This document shows positions 9,046-18,242 of a DNA stretch of 64,000 bases, piece after piece. The stretch covers positions 172,822 through 236,821 of the forward strand of contig NZ_LGCL01000002.1 of the NCBI RefSeq assembly GCF_001306115.1. Reading direction: 5' to 3'. Position 1 is the first letter of the stretch. Every line of letters begins with the position of its first letter. This DNA is from Ornatilinea apprima (GTDB lineage: Bacteria > Chloroflexota > Anaerolineae > Anaerolineales > Anaerolineaceae). The position numbers and the translations under genes are program-made. The notes beneath the pieces are model-generated. The model had not been told where the DNA came from and ran no database searches. It saw only the letters and a program-made list of their open reading frames with translations.

Positions 9046-9090
9046 AAAATCAGCGGAGTCTTGATTACCTCCGCTGATTTTCCATTTTTT
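9046..9090. terminator. Bidirectional terminator between the alcohol dehydrogenase gene and glmS
   Basis: A perfect 13-bp stem (9046-9058 with 9069-9081, core CAGCGGAG/CTCCGCTG) has a 10-nt loop. It is flanked by A-rich bases on the left and a T-run on the right, so it works for both converging genes. Confidence 0.9.
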
Positions 9091-10930
9091 ATTCCACCGT
9101 CACCGATTTGGCCAGGTTCCGCGGCTGGTCCACGTCCAGCCCGCGCAGCGTGGCAATATGATAGGCAAAAATCTGCAGCGGGATAACCGTAACAATCGGG
9201 GTCAGATACCAGGGCGCGTCTGGCACCCAGAAAACATAGTCGGCAATCTCGGCCGCGCGGGTGTCGCCATCGGTGGCGATCACAGCCACCTTCCCGCCGC
9301 GTGCCTTGGCCTGCTCAATCTGGCTGATCATCTTATCGTACCAGGGGTCTTTAGGCGCAATAGCCAGCACCAGCATTTCTTTATCGACCAGGGCGATTGG
9401 GCCGTGCTTCATTTCCCCTGCCGGGTAACCTTCCGCGTGGATATACGAAATTTCCTTGAGTTTTAGCGCGCCTTCATAGGCAATTGGCATGTTGATTCCC
9501 CGCCCCAGGTACATCGAATTCTGCACGTCCTTTAATGCCTTGCTCACTTCAAACACGGCATCTTCCCGGTTCAGGCATTCGCCCACCAGACTGGGCACCA
9601 GGCGAAGATCGTTGACCAGTTTGCGGCGCTCTGCGTCGCTCAGGTATCCACGCATATCGCCAAGCACAATCGCCAGCATGTACAGGTCCACCAGCGGCGC
9701 AGTAAACGCTTTTGTGGAAGCCACGCCAATCTCCGGTCCCGTCTGCATCGAGATATAGCCATCTGCCAGGCGCATGGCCTGTGAGCCAATCGCGTTGACA
9801 ATCGACCACAGGATCGCGCCGCGCATACGGCCCAATTCCATGGCGGCCAGCGTGTCCGCCGTCTCACCCGACTGGCTGATCGCCAGCACTACCGTGTTTT
9901 CATCCACAATCGGATCGCGGTAGCGGAATTCTGAAGCAATTTCCACTTCAACCGGGACGCGCGCAATGCGTTCCAGATAGGTTTTTCCTACCATGCCGGC
10001 ATGGGCGGCCGTGCCGCAAGCGGTGATGATGATCTTATTGATCTGTTTTGCTTTTTCTGTCGTCAGGTTCAGTTGTGGAATGCGAATCTTGCCTTCTTCA
10101 AAATCCACCCTTCCGGCCAGGGTATCCGTGAGAGCGCGGACCTGTTCGTGAATTTCCTTCTGCATAAAATGGCGGTATTCGCCCTTTTCTGCCGATACTG
10201 GATCCCAGCCCACCGTGTGCTCTTGCACAGCGACCTTCGCGCCTTCCAACGTGGTCACTTCATACCCATTCTGGGTGACCACTGCCATCTGCCGCGACTC
10301 GAGGAATACAACCCGGCGGGTATGCTCAAGAATGGCGGGGATATCGGAAGCGATGAACATCTCATTTTCACCTTTGCCAATCACCACCCCGCCGGCGTTG
10401 CCAATCCGCGCGCAGACAATTTTATCCGGCTCGTGAGTAGACATCACTACAATGCCATGCGCCCCTTGCAAATGCACCAGCGCCTTGCGCGCAGCCTGTT
10501 CCAGGCTGGATCCCGCGCCCATATAGCGCTCGATCAAATGCACGATCGTCTCTGTGTCCGTATCCGAGTTAAACAGCACGCCTTCGGCTGCCAACTCCTC
10601 GCGCAGCTCCATGAAGTTTTCCACAATGCCGTTATGCACCACCACTACTTTACCGGTTTGCCCCAGGTGCGGGTGCGCGTTGCGCTCGCTCGGCTCGCCG
10701 TGCGTCGCCCAGCGTGTATGGCCGATACCAATTTTGCCCTTCAGCGGGCGTTCGGCCACGCGGTTAACCAGGTTAGCCAGCTTGCCCGCGTCGCGGCGCA
10801 CTTCGATATGTGAGTTTTCAATCACAGCCAATCCCGCGGAGTCATAACCGCGGTACTCTAACCGTTTTAATCCATTGATGATAATGGGTGTGGCGTCTTT
10901 ATCGCCGATGTACCCAACAATTCCACACAT
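9089..10930 (-). CDS. glmS: Glutamine--fructose-6-phosphate aminotransferase (isomerizing)
   Basis: 613 residues. It makes glucosamine-6-phosphate from fructose-6-phosphate and glutamine, the first step to UDP-GlcNAc. The N-terminal class II glutaminase begins MCGIVGYIG, with Cys2 as nucleophile; the C-terminal half has two SIS isomerase domains (SQSGETADT, STKAFT) and the family ending DQPRNLAKSVTVE. The start is ATG 10930: it exposes Cys2 after Met removal and has TGGAGGAACT just before it. The open frame upstream is leader RNA, not protein. Upstream lies a ribozyme-like element (11055-11202), so expression is probably controlled by the enzyme's own product. Confidence 0.97.
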   Translation of the reverse strand: MCGIVGYIGDKDATPIIINGLKRLEYRGYDSAGLAVIENSHIEVRRDAGKLANLVNRVAERPLKGKIGIGHTRWATHGEPSERNAHPHLGQTGKVVVVHNGIVENFMELREELAAEGVLFNSDTDTETIVHLIERYMGAGSSLEQAARKALVHLQGAHGIVVMSTHEPDKIVCARIGNAGGVVIGKGENEMFIASDIPAILEHTRRVVFLESRQMAVVTQNGYEVTTLEGAKVAVQEHTVGWDPVSAEKGEYRHFMQKEIHEQVRALTDTLAGRVDFEEGKIRIPQLNLTTEKAKQINKIIITACGTAAHAGMVGKTYLERIARVPVEVEIASEFRYRDPIVDENTVVLAISQSGETADTLAAMELGRMRGAILWSIVNAIGSQAMRLADGYISMQTGPEIGVASTKAFTAPLVDLYMLAIVLGDMRGYLSDAERRKLVNDLRLVPSLVGECLNREDAVFEVSKALKDVQNSMYLGRGINMPIAYEGALKLKEISYIHAEGYPAGEMKHGPIALVDKEMLVLAIAPKDPWYDKMISQIEQAKARGGKVAVIATDGDTRAAEIADYVFWVPDAPWYLTPIVTVIPLQIFAYHIATLRGLDVDQPRNLAKSVTVE

Positions 10931-11054
10931 AGTTCCTCCATTGATAGATAAAAAACACACAGCCTGTTCGCGCCATACACAGGCACGCGCAGCCTGAGCC
11001 GCTAGGCGAGTAAAAATTCTCGGCTGGCAATTTAATCTTTTTGAAATGGTAGGA
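10931..11054 (-). other. Structured glmS mRNA leader between ribozyme core and start codon
   Basis: This stretch has no gene. Read on the minus strand it contains short inverted repeats: a CGAG/CTCG hairpin with an AT-rich loop near 11003-11018, GCC/GGC flanks around it, and GCCTGT/ACAGGC arms near 10960-10985. These could be the P4 and peripheral stems of the glmS ribozyme or a stability element for the cleaved mRNA. The glmS Shine-Dalgarno sequence is at its downstream end. Confidence 0.5.
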
Positions 11055-11202
11055 AAGTTCACACTCGTTGGTTGAATGTGGAGGGCTTCCGCTGATCTCT
11101 CGATTTTCCCGGCGATAGCCGGTTAACCCCGCCCTGCGGCAGGGAACCCTCATCCTCGTCATCCTGGCGCTTCACCCCTGTGAGCCAGGACCATGCGCTT
11201 TT
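11055..11202 (-). promoter_or_regulatory. glmS ribozyme (glucosamine-6-phosphate riboswitch), variant with inserted stems
   Basis: Read on the minus strand, AAAA|GCGC (cleavage expected between 11199 and 11198) leads into a hairpin TCCTGGC/GCCAGGA (11190-11184 with 11168-11162) acting as P1. Next comes GACGAGG (11160-11154), the invariant segment of the class. GAGGG (11151-11147) pairs with CCCTC (11085-11081) as P2, and ATCGAGAGATCAGCGG (11104-11089) matches the conserved core strand. A 7-bp CACATTC/GAGTGTG hairpin follows as P3. Between GGGTT and ATCGA there is a ~40-nt insertion with two 5-bp GC-rich hairpins. Position directly upstream of glmS supports the call. One core base (A for the usual U in GGAAGCC) and a weak P4 are departures. 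Confidence 0.8.
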
Positions 11203-11323
11203 CTTTCCTTCTGCTCCAAAAAACTTCGTTGTCTTTCACCTCCACTTACCGACGCTTATGCCGATAATAGATATAATCATCAAGTAAGTATATCTGATTT
11301 TCAAAATATTACCAGAAATTTTT

Positions 11324-11989
11324 ATGGAATCAACCCCGAGTTCTGAAAATCCACGTCGCTTTTCACTATCAGACATCCTTTTTGCCCCCATTGGATGCCT
11401 GATCCAGTCCTCTCCACTCTTTGTTTTTCTGGTGATCCTGGTAGCCGGCACTATTGGCTCTATTGTTTTCTATTCCACCAACACCGATTTCTGGGGCCTG
11501 ACCGCGCCGGATTTTGAACACTTCACCGTTTCCGATAACTTTCAAACCATTCAAGGCACTGAAGAACAAACCTGGAAAATCAGCTATGAGTTTGCGGGCG
11601 CGACTCAATTTTCAGGCCTGGTGCGGCATGTTTCGCCCATTCGCATGGGGAAGTTTCCCATGCTCACCCACGATATTCTGGTAACCAGCGGTGATTTTGC
11701 AGATTCTTCCCTGGTCAGAACCAACGTCAGCAATCACCACTTCACATGGTTTTGTGACAGCGGCACGCAGCCCCGCGGAACCATCAACCTCCTGCATACC
11801 GTCCCCGCCAGCGAAGAGATTTATGAGCAGCTTCTACAAATCCGCAGCGGAGACCAGGTCGCTATCAGTGGGCGCGAGATCTTGCGCATTGATTCCCTCA
11901 AACCCGACGGATCGTCAGACGGTTGGTGGCAAGACTCAGGCTGCAACACGCTATTGGTCAACACTGTCGAAATTTTGGCAGAAAAGTAA
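11324..11989 (+). CDS. Membrane-anchored protein of unknown function
   Basis: 221 residues; family not recognised. Residues 1-27 are polar and cytoplasmic, and one hydrophobic helix spans about residues 28-52 (SPLFVFLVILVAGTIGSIVFY). The remaining ~165 residues would be outside and look like a beta-rich soluble domain, with two Cys (FCDSGTQ and DSGCNT) that could form a disulfide. It stands alone between the glmS leader and a terminator. Confidence 0.7.
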   Translation: MESTPSSENPRRFSLSDILFAPIGCLIQSSPLFVFLVILVAGTIGSIVFYSTNTDFWGLTAPDFEHFTVSDNFQTIQGTEEQTWKISYEFAGATQFSGLVRHVSPIRMGKFPMLTHDILVTSGDFADSSLVRTNVSNHHFTWFCDSGTQPRGTINLLHTVPASEEIYEQLLQIRSGDQVAISGREILRIDSLKPDGSSDGWWQDSGCNTLLVNTVEILAEK

Positions 11990-12001
11990 CCTTAATAGAA
12001 A

Positions 12002-12033
12002 AATCCCGTGATGAGAATTCTCATCACGGGATT
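12002..12033. terminator. Bidirectional terminator, unknown membrane protein / AOR
   Basis: A perfect 14-bp palindromic stem (AATCCCGTGATGAG with its complement, 12002-12015 and 12020-12033) around an AATT loop lies between two converging genes. Confidence 0.85.
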
Positions 12034-12054
12034 GATCATTCAACTACTGGCGGC

Positions 12055-14217
12055 CTATCCACCGTGCGCTTTGATTAACGCCACTACATCAGGGAAGTCA
12101 ATTCCCAGCCTACGCACGGTTTCCAGGGTGGGTACGCCATCATGGTCCCATCCGCGCCGTTTATAAACCGCGTCCACCAATTGTTCGTACTGATCCATAC
12201 GGTATCGGCGCAAGGTGAGAATTTTCTCTTCGAGTGTCATTTTGTCCGGGTCTACCCCCACCTTTTCCCGCAGATCGCGGTCATAGCGCTCCACTCGCGA
12301 TAAATACTCCTTCTCCGTCACCGGCCCAACCGCCCGGTATGGCGGGTAATCATGCGCCCGTGTGCCGGTTCCCATGCGCAGGTTAAAAATCCGCTGAAAG
12401 TTATACACCCTCTCCGATTGCTCCAGCAGTTCTTTCTGCGTGATCGGCGTGCCCGTTACCCCTTCATAGAGGGCTAGGTAATTACGAATATGCGACGGCA
12501 CTTTCGCCGGTTCTTTTTCCAGGTAATTATCTTCTGGAATGATATCATTCCAGGGCAGCTTGCATAAACCGTGCAGACTGAACCAGGTGCGGAAAACGGG
12601 GAAGAAATGCAAGGCCTCCGCTTTATCCTCAAAGGTCGGAATCTGGTTTTTAACCATATCCATAAAGATCAGCCAGGCTTCGTCATGCTGGGGGCCTTTG
12701 TTTGCAAGCGCAAAGCCGCCTTGTTGCGCCAGGGATTCTTTCGGCATATACTCTGATATTTCAAGCCCCTTAATTTCCATCCCGATATCCTGCAAGAACT
12801 GCGGATCGGCATGAAGCTGCTCAGCGAAAATTTTCTTCATCTCGCGGATTCCGCGCCCAATAACCAAACCGAATCCCGATCCACGCGCAATCTGGTGCAG
12901 AATTTCCAGCACCGCATCAGAATTACCCCAGGTCAGATCCAATCCGCCGGTAACTTGCTGGTCCAAAATGCCAACCTCGTAGCACTCCATTGCGAAGGCA
13001 ATTGAAGATCCCATCGAGATCGTATCCAGGCCGTAGGTGTCGCAGTAGAAGTTGAATTCCAGCAGCGCTTCAGGGTCAAAAACGCCAATATTGGAGCCCA
13101 TTCCGCCAATTGTCTCATACTCCGGGCCATCCACCAGCACTTTTTGCCCTTTATACGGGCCGCTCTTCAATACAAAATCATTTACTTTATGTGCGCAAGC
13201 CATACTGCAGCCATACCAGCACGAATCCTGGCTGGTATGATCAAACACGTCACGCCAGTATTCGGCGCTAATCATCTTCGCGCGTGGGTCACTGCCGTAG
13301 CGAAAATTTTCTGTTGGTAGCAGATCGGTATGGTTGATGATTTCAACCAGGTTGGTTGTGCCCAGCGTGCGCATATTATTCTGCTTATTATCCAGCCCCA
13401 ATATTTCCTGATTGATCCGCCGCCCCGCGTCGCGGATCAGTTCCGGTTTTGCCGGGCCATTGCTGCTCGCGCTTAGGTGACTGTACTTCACCACAATAGC
13501 TTTGATCTTCTTATCGCGAAAGACATGCCCCACCCCGCCGCGCGCGGCTTGCTTATAACGGATCTCTCCGCGTTTGTTGTCATAAAAGCTTAAATTGAGA
13601 CCACCCAGTAGAGAATTCTCCGCTCCCTGACCGGCCGAAACAACCGAAATATTGCGCATGTTTTCTTCGGAACCGGCGTACTGTCCGGTGAGCATTTCGC
13701 TCAGAAGGTGCGTGTCTGAGGGCAAATCTCCAGCGGACTCAATTTGCACAGTCCCCGTATCGCCGTCAATGAAAAGGATCACATCCTCATTGGCTTTACC
13801 CTGGATCTCCATCGCGTCCCAGCCAGAGAATTTAAGATATGGTCCAAAATAGCCGCCACCATTGCTGTCGTACACATTATGTGTGAGCGGTGAAAGGGTT
13901 ACCACAGTGGTTTTCCCTGAGCCAGGATATTGGATGATGCCGCCAATCGGCCCGCTAGCCAAAATCAATTCGTTTTCCGGGTCATTCCACTGCGTCTTTT
14001 CAGACACCGCGTTCCACAACAGCCATAAGCAGAACCCGCGCCCGCCAGTAAAAATATCCTTCATTTGTTGGGTAACAGGCCGCTCCTTAATTTCAGAACT
14101 TGATAAATTGATATACAAGGTGCGGTTTGCATATCCTTGATGTACTGCTCTCGTTTCATAGGAATACTGTTGAATAATTTCTCGCTGCTCGCTCATTTCC
14201 TGGCGGATATAAGCCAT
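12055..14217 (-). CDS. Aldehyde ferredoxin oxidoreductase family protein
   Basis: 720 residues of the tungsten/molybdopterin AOR family, which oxidises aldehydes to acids with ferredoxin in the cytoplasm. Family features are NRTLYINLSSSEIKERPV at the N-terminus, the GGRGF pterin-binding segment, GPIGG and SSIAFAMECYEVG. The [4Fe-4S] ligands read CWYGCSMAC (C-x3-C-x3-C), whereas the Pyrococcus furiosus enzyme has C-x2-C-x3-C; the distal Cys is in GLCKLPW. It is about 100 residues longer than archaeal AOR. The start at 14217 has GGAGG 6 nt before it; the open frame upstream has no such site. A divergent promoter region separates it from the Ycf46-like gene. Confidence 0.9.
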   Translation of the reverse strand: MAYIRQEMSEQREIIQQYSYETRAVHQGYANRTLYINLSSSEIKERPVTQQMKDIFTGGRGFCLWLLWNAVSEKTQWNDPENELILASGPIGGIIQYPGSGKTTVVTLSPLTHNVYDSNGGGYFGPYLKFSGWDAMEIQGKANEDVILFIDGDTGTVQIESAGDLPSDTHLLSEMLTGQYAGSEENMRNISVVSAGQGAENSLLGGLNLSFYDNKRGEIRYKQAARGGVGHVFRDKKIKAIVVKYSHLSASSNGPAKPELIRDAGRRINQEILGLDNKQNNMRTLGTTNLVEIINHTDLLPTENFRYGSDPRAKMISAEYWRDVFDHTSQDSCWYGCSMACAHKVNDFVLKSGPYKGQKVLVDGPEYETIGGMGSNIGVFDPEALLEFNFYCDTYGLDTISMGSSIAFAMECYEVGILDQQVTGGLDLTWGNSDAVLEILHQIARGSGFGLVIGRGIREMKKIFAEQLHADPQFLQDIGMEIKGLEISEYMPKESLAQQGGFALANKGPQHDEAWLIFMDMVKNQIPTFEDKAEALHFFPVFRTWFSLHGLCKLPWNDIIPEDNYLEKEPAKVPSHIRNYLALYEGVTGTPITQKELLEQSERVYNFQRIFNLRMGTGTRAHDYPPYRAVGPVTEKEYLSRVERYDRDLREKVGVDPDKMTLEEKILTLRRYRMDQYEQLVDAVYKRRGWDHDGVPTLETVRRLGIDFPDVVALIKAHGG

Positions 14218-14361
14218 GTTATTCCTCCGGTTAAGAATCTGTCGGTTAAAATCACCTGTAGTCATTATATAATAGGTGCATCCGAATTCGAAGATAGGTT
14301 TATCACGGATTACAACGATGCTTATCATTTAGCTTCCATAGACCTATAATTGGACATACCC

Positions 14362-15894
14362 ATGATATTTACTGAACAGCTAGACCTCTATCTTAAAGCC
14401 CGTTTCACACTCATTATTTTGGTCAGTTCTGAAGAAGAGCGTGCCATTCAGGCAATTCGCGCCCTGTGCGACAAAACCGGCCGTGGCTGCCAATCTTGGG
14501 ATACCGCCGACGGCTTTCAATGGATAGCCAAAACCTCTGGCAGCGTTCCAGTTGCCAAAGACCCTCTGGCCGCCCTCGAAAAAATTGAGGCCGCAGACGA
14601 GAATCACTGCTCGCTTTTTATTCTCAAAGATTTCCACGAGGTGTGGTCGAACCCGATCATTAAACGCAAGCTGCGTTCACTGAGCCAAAAACTCAAATAC
14701 ACCCGAAAATCGATCCTCATCACCACTCCTGCTGGCATCATCCCTGAAGAACTTAAAAACGAAAGTGTGCTGGTAGAATTCCCCTTGCCCAACAGTCAGG
14801 AGATGGAGCAAGTACTGCTGGATCTTACCCAGCCGGCAGGTATTAAAATTAACCTCACCGATTTGGGACGCGAAAAACTGGTTCAGGCGGCCCTCGGATT
14901 AACCGCCGCGCAGGCGCAGCGTGTTTTCGCCCGCGCTATTGTCCGGTCTGGCTCGCTGGATGACCGCGATATTGAGCTTGTTACCGAAGAGAAAAAACAA
15001 ATCATCCGCGAGAGCGAGGCGCTGGAGTTTTACGCCGTCAGCGAAACACCCGATGACGTGGGCGGTCTGGGCGTGCTGAAAGACTGGCTGCGTCTGCGCG
15101 AGCGCGCCTTCACCGCCGAAGCCCGCAAATATGGTTTGCCCTCACCAAAGGGGATAGCCTTGATCGGAATCCCAGGAACGGGTAAAAGCCTTACCGCAAA
15201 AATGATTGGCGGGCTGTGGCGCCTGCCGCTTCTGCGCCTGGATGTCGGATCTCTCTTCGGCAGCCTTGTAGGTGAGTCCGAAGAGCGTGCTCGCCGCGCC
15301 CTTCAACTCGCCGAAACCGTCGCTCCCTGTATTTTATGGATCGATGAAATCGAAAAAGCCCTGGCGCATGGCGGTCTGGATAGCGGCACCAGCACACGCG
15401 TCTTTGGCACCATTCTCACCTGGATGCAAGAAAAAACCTCTCCAGTTTTTGTGGTAGCCACCGCCAACGACATTTCTTCCATCCCCCCCGAACTGTTGCG
15501 TAAAGGCCGTTTTGATGAAATATTCTTCCTCGATCTGCCAACCCTGGAGGAGCGCAAAGAGATCATCTCTGTCCACCTGCGCAAGCGCAGCCGCCAGCCG
15601 CAAGACTACAATTTGGAAGAACTAGCCCAAAAATGCGCGGGGTATGTCGGCGCAGAAATTGAGCAGGCCATCATCGACGCAATGTACCTGGGCTTTAACG
15701 ACCAGCAACGCGAGTTTACCAGCGCCGATATCCTCACTTCCTTCCACAAACAGGTTCCGCTTTCCATTTCCCAACGAGAGAAGGTGGAAGCGTTGCGCAA
15801 CTGGCTGCGTGAAGGCCGGGCCCAATCCGCATCTTTCCGCGAAGCGCAAGAAGCCGCCGACCAATTTGTGCGCATTCAACTGGACCTTTCTTAA
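14362..15894 (+). CDS. ycf46: Ycf46-like AAA ATPase
   Basis: 510 residues. The N-terminal ~200 residues match the Ycf46 pattern ([27 protein letters not shown]...), followed by one AAA module with Walker A GIPGTGKS near residue 268, Walker [10 protein letters not shown] and an arginine-finger region ([11 protein letters not shown]). Ycf46 proteins are conserved in cyanobacteria and plastid genomes, and their role is poorly defined. A TTG at 14350 is an alternative start. The gene ends at its own terminator, but the five genes beyond encode Hsp70, DUF1257 (Ycf35), DUF2997 and others. The AAA protein probably acts with them as a remodelling ATPase. Confidence 0.85.
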   Translation: MIFTEQLDLYLKARFTLIILVSSEEERAIQAIRALCDKTGRGCQSWDTADGFQWIAKTSGSVPVAKDPLAALEKIEAADENHCSLFILKDFHEVWSNPIIKRKLRSLSQKLKYTRKSILITTPAGIIPEELKNESVLVEFPLPNSQEMEQVLLDLTQPAGIKINLTDLGREKLVQAALGLTAAQAQRVFARAIVRSGSLDDRDIELVTEEKKQIIRESEALEFYAVSETPDDVGGLGVLKDWLRLRERAFTAEARKYGLPSPKGIALIGIPGTGKSLTAKMIGGLWRLPLLRLDVGSLFGSLVGESEERARRALQLAETVAPCILWIDEIEKALAHGGLDSGTSTRVFGTILTWMQEKTSPVFVVATANDISSIPPELLRKGRFDEIFFLDLPTLEERKEIISVHLRKRSRQPQDYNLEELAQKCAGYVGAEIEQAIIDAMYLGFNDQQREFTSADILTSFHKQVPLSISQREKVEALRNWLREGRAQSASFREAQEAADQFVRIQLDLS

Positions 15895-15915
15895 CCTTCT
15901 CATGGCCGCCACTTG

Positions 15916-15944
15916 AAAAAGCGCGGACGAGTGCCGCGCTTTTT
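15916..15944 (+). terminator. Terminator after the Ycf46-like gene
   Basis: An 11-bp stem AAAAAGCGCGG/CCGCGCTTTTT (15916-15926 with 15934-15944) has a 7-nt loop and a T-run forming the 3' arm. Confidence 0.85.
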
Positions 15945-16021
15945 GAACGTTTCAATCAGCTTCATATCGCCCCCTTCCTGGTGTAAAATAATCATTCGCG
16001 CTCTGCGATGAGGAATCAAGA

Positions 16022-17611
16022 ATGACCGGCCGCCTAGCCATCGACTTTGGCACATCCAACACAATTCTGGCGCTCTGGGACGAAAGTGCCCGGCAGGCGT
16101 CTTCTTACCATTTGGAAAGCTTTGGCAAGCGTGTCTTTTCCGGCGAACAATCCGTCTCCATCATTCCGTCCGTGATTCACTATGGCCAGAATTCGCAAAA
16201 ATGGATTGGTCAGCAGGTAATGGAACTCGGCCTGTATTCATCGCCCCACACGTTACGCTGGATGAAACGCTACATCAGCACGCGCAGCCCATTGAAAATT
16301 ATACGAGCCGGGCAGGAAATCACCCCCTCCACGGCCGGTCAAGACTTCGTTGGAACGCTGCTGGGGTTTGCTGTCCAGGAACTGGGCATTCACGATGAAG
16401 AAATTGCTTTCACCGTACCGGTCGAAGCCTACGAGCATTATGAAGACTGGCTATCACGCATTTCATTTCAAATTGGTGCTCCACGCTTTCGCCTGATTGA
16501 CGAACCCTCCGCCGCTGCTCTTGGCTATGGAATTCACATTCAGCCCGGACGTGTGCTTCTAATCTTTGATTTTGGCGGCGGAACCATGGATGTTTCTGTG
16601 GTCATGATCGAAGACGACCAGACCCGCCTGGTTGGCCGCCGCTGCCGGGTATTGGGAAAATCCGGCCTCGCAGTGGGCGGGGCGACGCTGGATCAATGGA
16701 TTTACCAGGAATCGCTCAAGCGTTGGGGGCTAGGCGCCAATTCAGCAGCTGCCGCGGCCATCAGCAACGCACTGCTCGTGGCCTGCGAGCAGGCCAAAGA
16801 GACACTGACTCAAACAACCCAGGCTGCCATCTCCATTCAGAATCCCGACTCCGACGCAGACCTGGAATGGCAACTCTCGCGTGATGATTTTGAAGCAATA
16901 CTGGAAGACCATGAACTATTTACCTCCATTCACCAGACCATCCGCCACGCGCTCAATGCCGCTTACGAGCGTGGATTTACCGAAGATCACATTTCAGAAG
17001 TCCTGCTCATCGGCGGGAGCTCACAAATACCAGCGGTGATTCGCACCCTCAAACGTATGTTCGGCAAAGATAAAGTCAAAACACACCGCCCGCTGGACGC
17101 AGTTGCCACCGGCGCGGCCGCCTTTGTCGCGGGGGTCGGCTTTTATGATCACATCCAACACGATTATGCCATTCGTTATATCAACCCAGATACCGGCGAA
17201 CACGAGTACCGCGACATAGTCAAAAAAGGTACCCCTTACCCAACCTCCAGTCCTATTGCCCGGCTGACCATAAAAGCCGCTTACGATGGTCAGCAAAATA
17301 TGGGACTTGCCATTTTTGAAAGAGGTCTTTCTTCACTCCTCCAATCAGAGTCGCTAGAGCTGGTATTTGATCCCAACGGCGCGGCCAGAATGGTACCGGT
17401 AACTCCGCAAGAAGTTGAGGACCGCACGCTTTTCTGGATGAACGAGAACCGTCCTACTTTTCTCCAACCCACGCCACCGGTTGCGCGGGGACAGGCTTAT
17501 TTTGATGTACAATTCTTTGTTGATGAGCACAAGCAATTAACCCTTACCGCTCGCGACCTGGTAACCGGTCAGCTAGTGCTGAGCCAAATACCGGTGATCC
17601 ACCTTACCTGA
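16022..17611 (+). CDS. Hsp70-family protein without the DnaK lid
   Basis: 529 residues. It has the actin-like ATPase domain of Hsp70, with phosphate-1 motif IDFGTSNT near residue 6, VPVEAYEHYE, IDEPSAAALGYG, phosphate-2 FDFGGGTMDVSV and the adenosine motif LIGGSSQIPAV. A short beta-type domain follows (about 400-529). The ~100-residue helical lid and C-terminal tail of DnaK are missing, as in specialised Hsp70s with dedicated partners. GAGGA lies 7 nt before the ATG. It opens the unit that continues with DUF1257, DUF2997, radical SAM and WD40 genes. Confidence 0.9.
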   Translation: MTGRLAIDFGTSNTILALWDESARQASSYHLESFGKRVFSGEQSVSIIPSVIHYGQNSQKWIGQQVMELGLYSSPHTLRWMKRYISTRSPLKIIRAGQEITPSTAGQDFVGTLLGFAVQELGIHDEEIAFTVPVEAYEHYEDWLSRISFQIGAPRFRLIDEPSAAALGYGIHIQPGRVLLIFDFGGGTMDVSVVMIEDDQTRLVGRRCRVLGKSGLAVGGATLDQWIYQESLKRWGLGANSAAAAAISNALLVACEQAKETLTQTTQAAISIQNPDSDADLEWQLSRDDFEAILEDHELFTSIHQTIRHALNAAYERGFTEDHISEVLLIGGSSQIPAVIRTLKRMFGKDKVKTHRPLDAVATGAAAFVAGVGFYDHIQHDYAIRYINPDTGEHEYRDIVKKGTPYPTSSPIARLTIKAAYDGQQNMGLAIFERGLSSLLQSESLELVFDPNGAARMVPVTPQEVEDRTLFWMNENRPTFLQPTPPVARGQAYFDVQFFVDEHKQLTLTARDLVTGQLVLSQIPVIHLT

Positions 17612-17627
17612 ATTCTCAAAGGCTACC

Positions 17628-18011
17628 ATGTCTCATTTTTCACGTTTGAAAACCAATATGGTTGATAAAGAGTTCCTGCTTTGCGCTTTGCAAGACCTGA
17701 ACTTACCCTATATCGAAGGCCAGGACCTGCTCCTGGACGGCTTTCAAGGGGCGCAGCGTAAAGTGGATGTTTTGGTGAAATTCGATGTGGGATATCCCAT
17801 CGGCTTACGCTTTCGATCTGGCAAGTATGAAATCATCGCCGATTGGTTTGGAGTGATGAAAACGACAAAAAAAGAATTCACCCAGCAGCTTCAGCAGCGC
17901 TACGCGTACCATGCCGCGATTGCCCGGCTCACCGAGCAAGGCTTTACGCTGGTGGAAGAAAAAACAGAAGACAACCAAAACATTCGTCTGGTGCTGCGCC
18001 GCATGGCATAA
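17628..18011 (+). CDS. DUF1257 (Ycf35-like) protein
   Basis: 127 residues matching the DUF1257/Ycf35 family: MSHFSRLKTNMVDKEFLLCALQDLN at the start, a YxVxFxxG-like central sheet (VDVLVKFDVGYPIGLRF), and the ending EEKTEDNQNIRLVLRR. Ycf35 is found in cyanobacteria and red-algal plastids and has no assigned biochemical role. It starts 16 nt after the Hsp70 gene and 12 nt before the DUF2997 gene. Confidence 0.85.
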   Translation: MSHFSRLKTNMVDKEFLLCALQDLNLPYIEGQDLLLDGFQGAQRKVDVLVKFDVGYPIGLRFRSGKYEIIADWFGVMKTTKKEFTQQLQQRYAYHAAIARLTEQGFTLVEEKTEDNQNIRLVLRRMA

Positions 18012-18023
18012 CAGGATACAATC

Positions 18024-18242
18024 ATGGACCTGCAAGAAATTGAAATTACCATATCCAAAAATGGTGAAGTCGAACTCCACGTACGTGGCGTGAAAGGCGA
18101 AGCCTGCCTGGACCTAACCCGTGACCTGGAAGCTGCTTTAGGGAATAAAGTGATTTCTCGCGAGCTCACGCCCGAAGCAATTGAATCCAGCTCATCGGCA
18201 GCTGCCATCCGTCCGCAAGAGAAAAACCGGGCGCGTAAATGA
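18024..18242 (+). CDS. DUF2997 small protein
   Basis: 72 residues of the DUF2997 family: the ITISKNGEVELHVRGVKGEACLDLTRDLEAALG segment is the whole conserved domain, followed by a disordered, Ser- and basic-rich tail. Genes of this family regularly sit beside DUF1257 genes. The stop overlaps the radical SAM start as ATGA, indicating translational coupling. Function unknown. Confidence 0.85.
   Translation: MDLQEIEITISKNGEVELHVRGVKGEACLDLTRDLEAALGNKVISRELTPEAIESSSSAAAIRPQEKNRARK

Noticed and set aside
10001..10813. Long open frame (about 270 codons) on the plus strand inside glmS
   Set aside because: It is antisense to a certain gene, has no ribosome-binding site or recognisable domain, and arises from codon bias.
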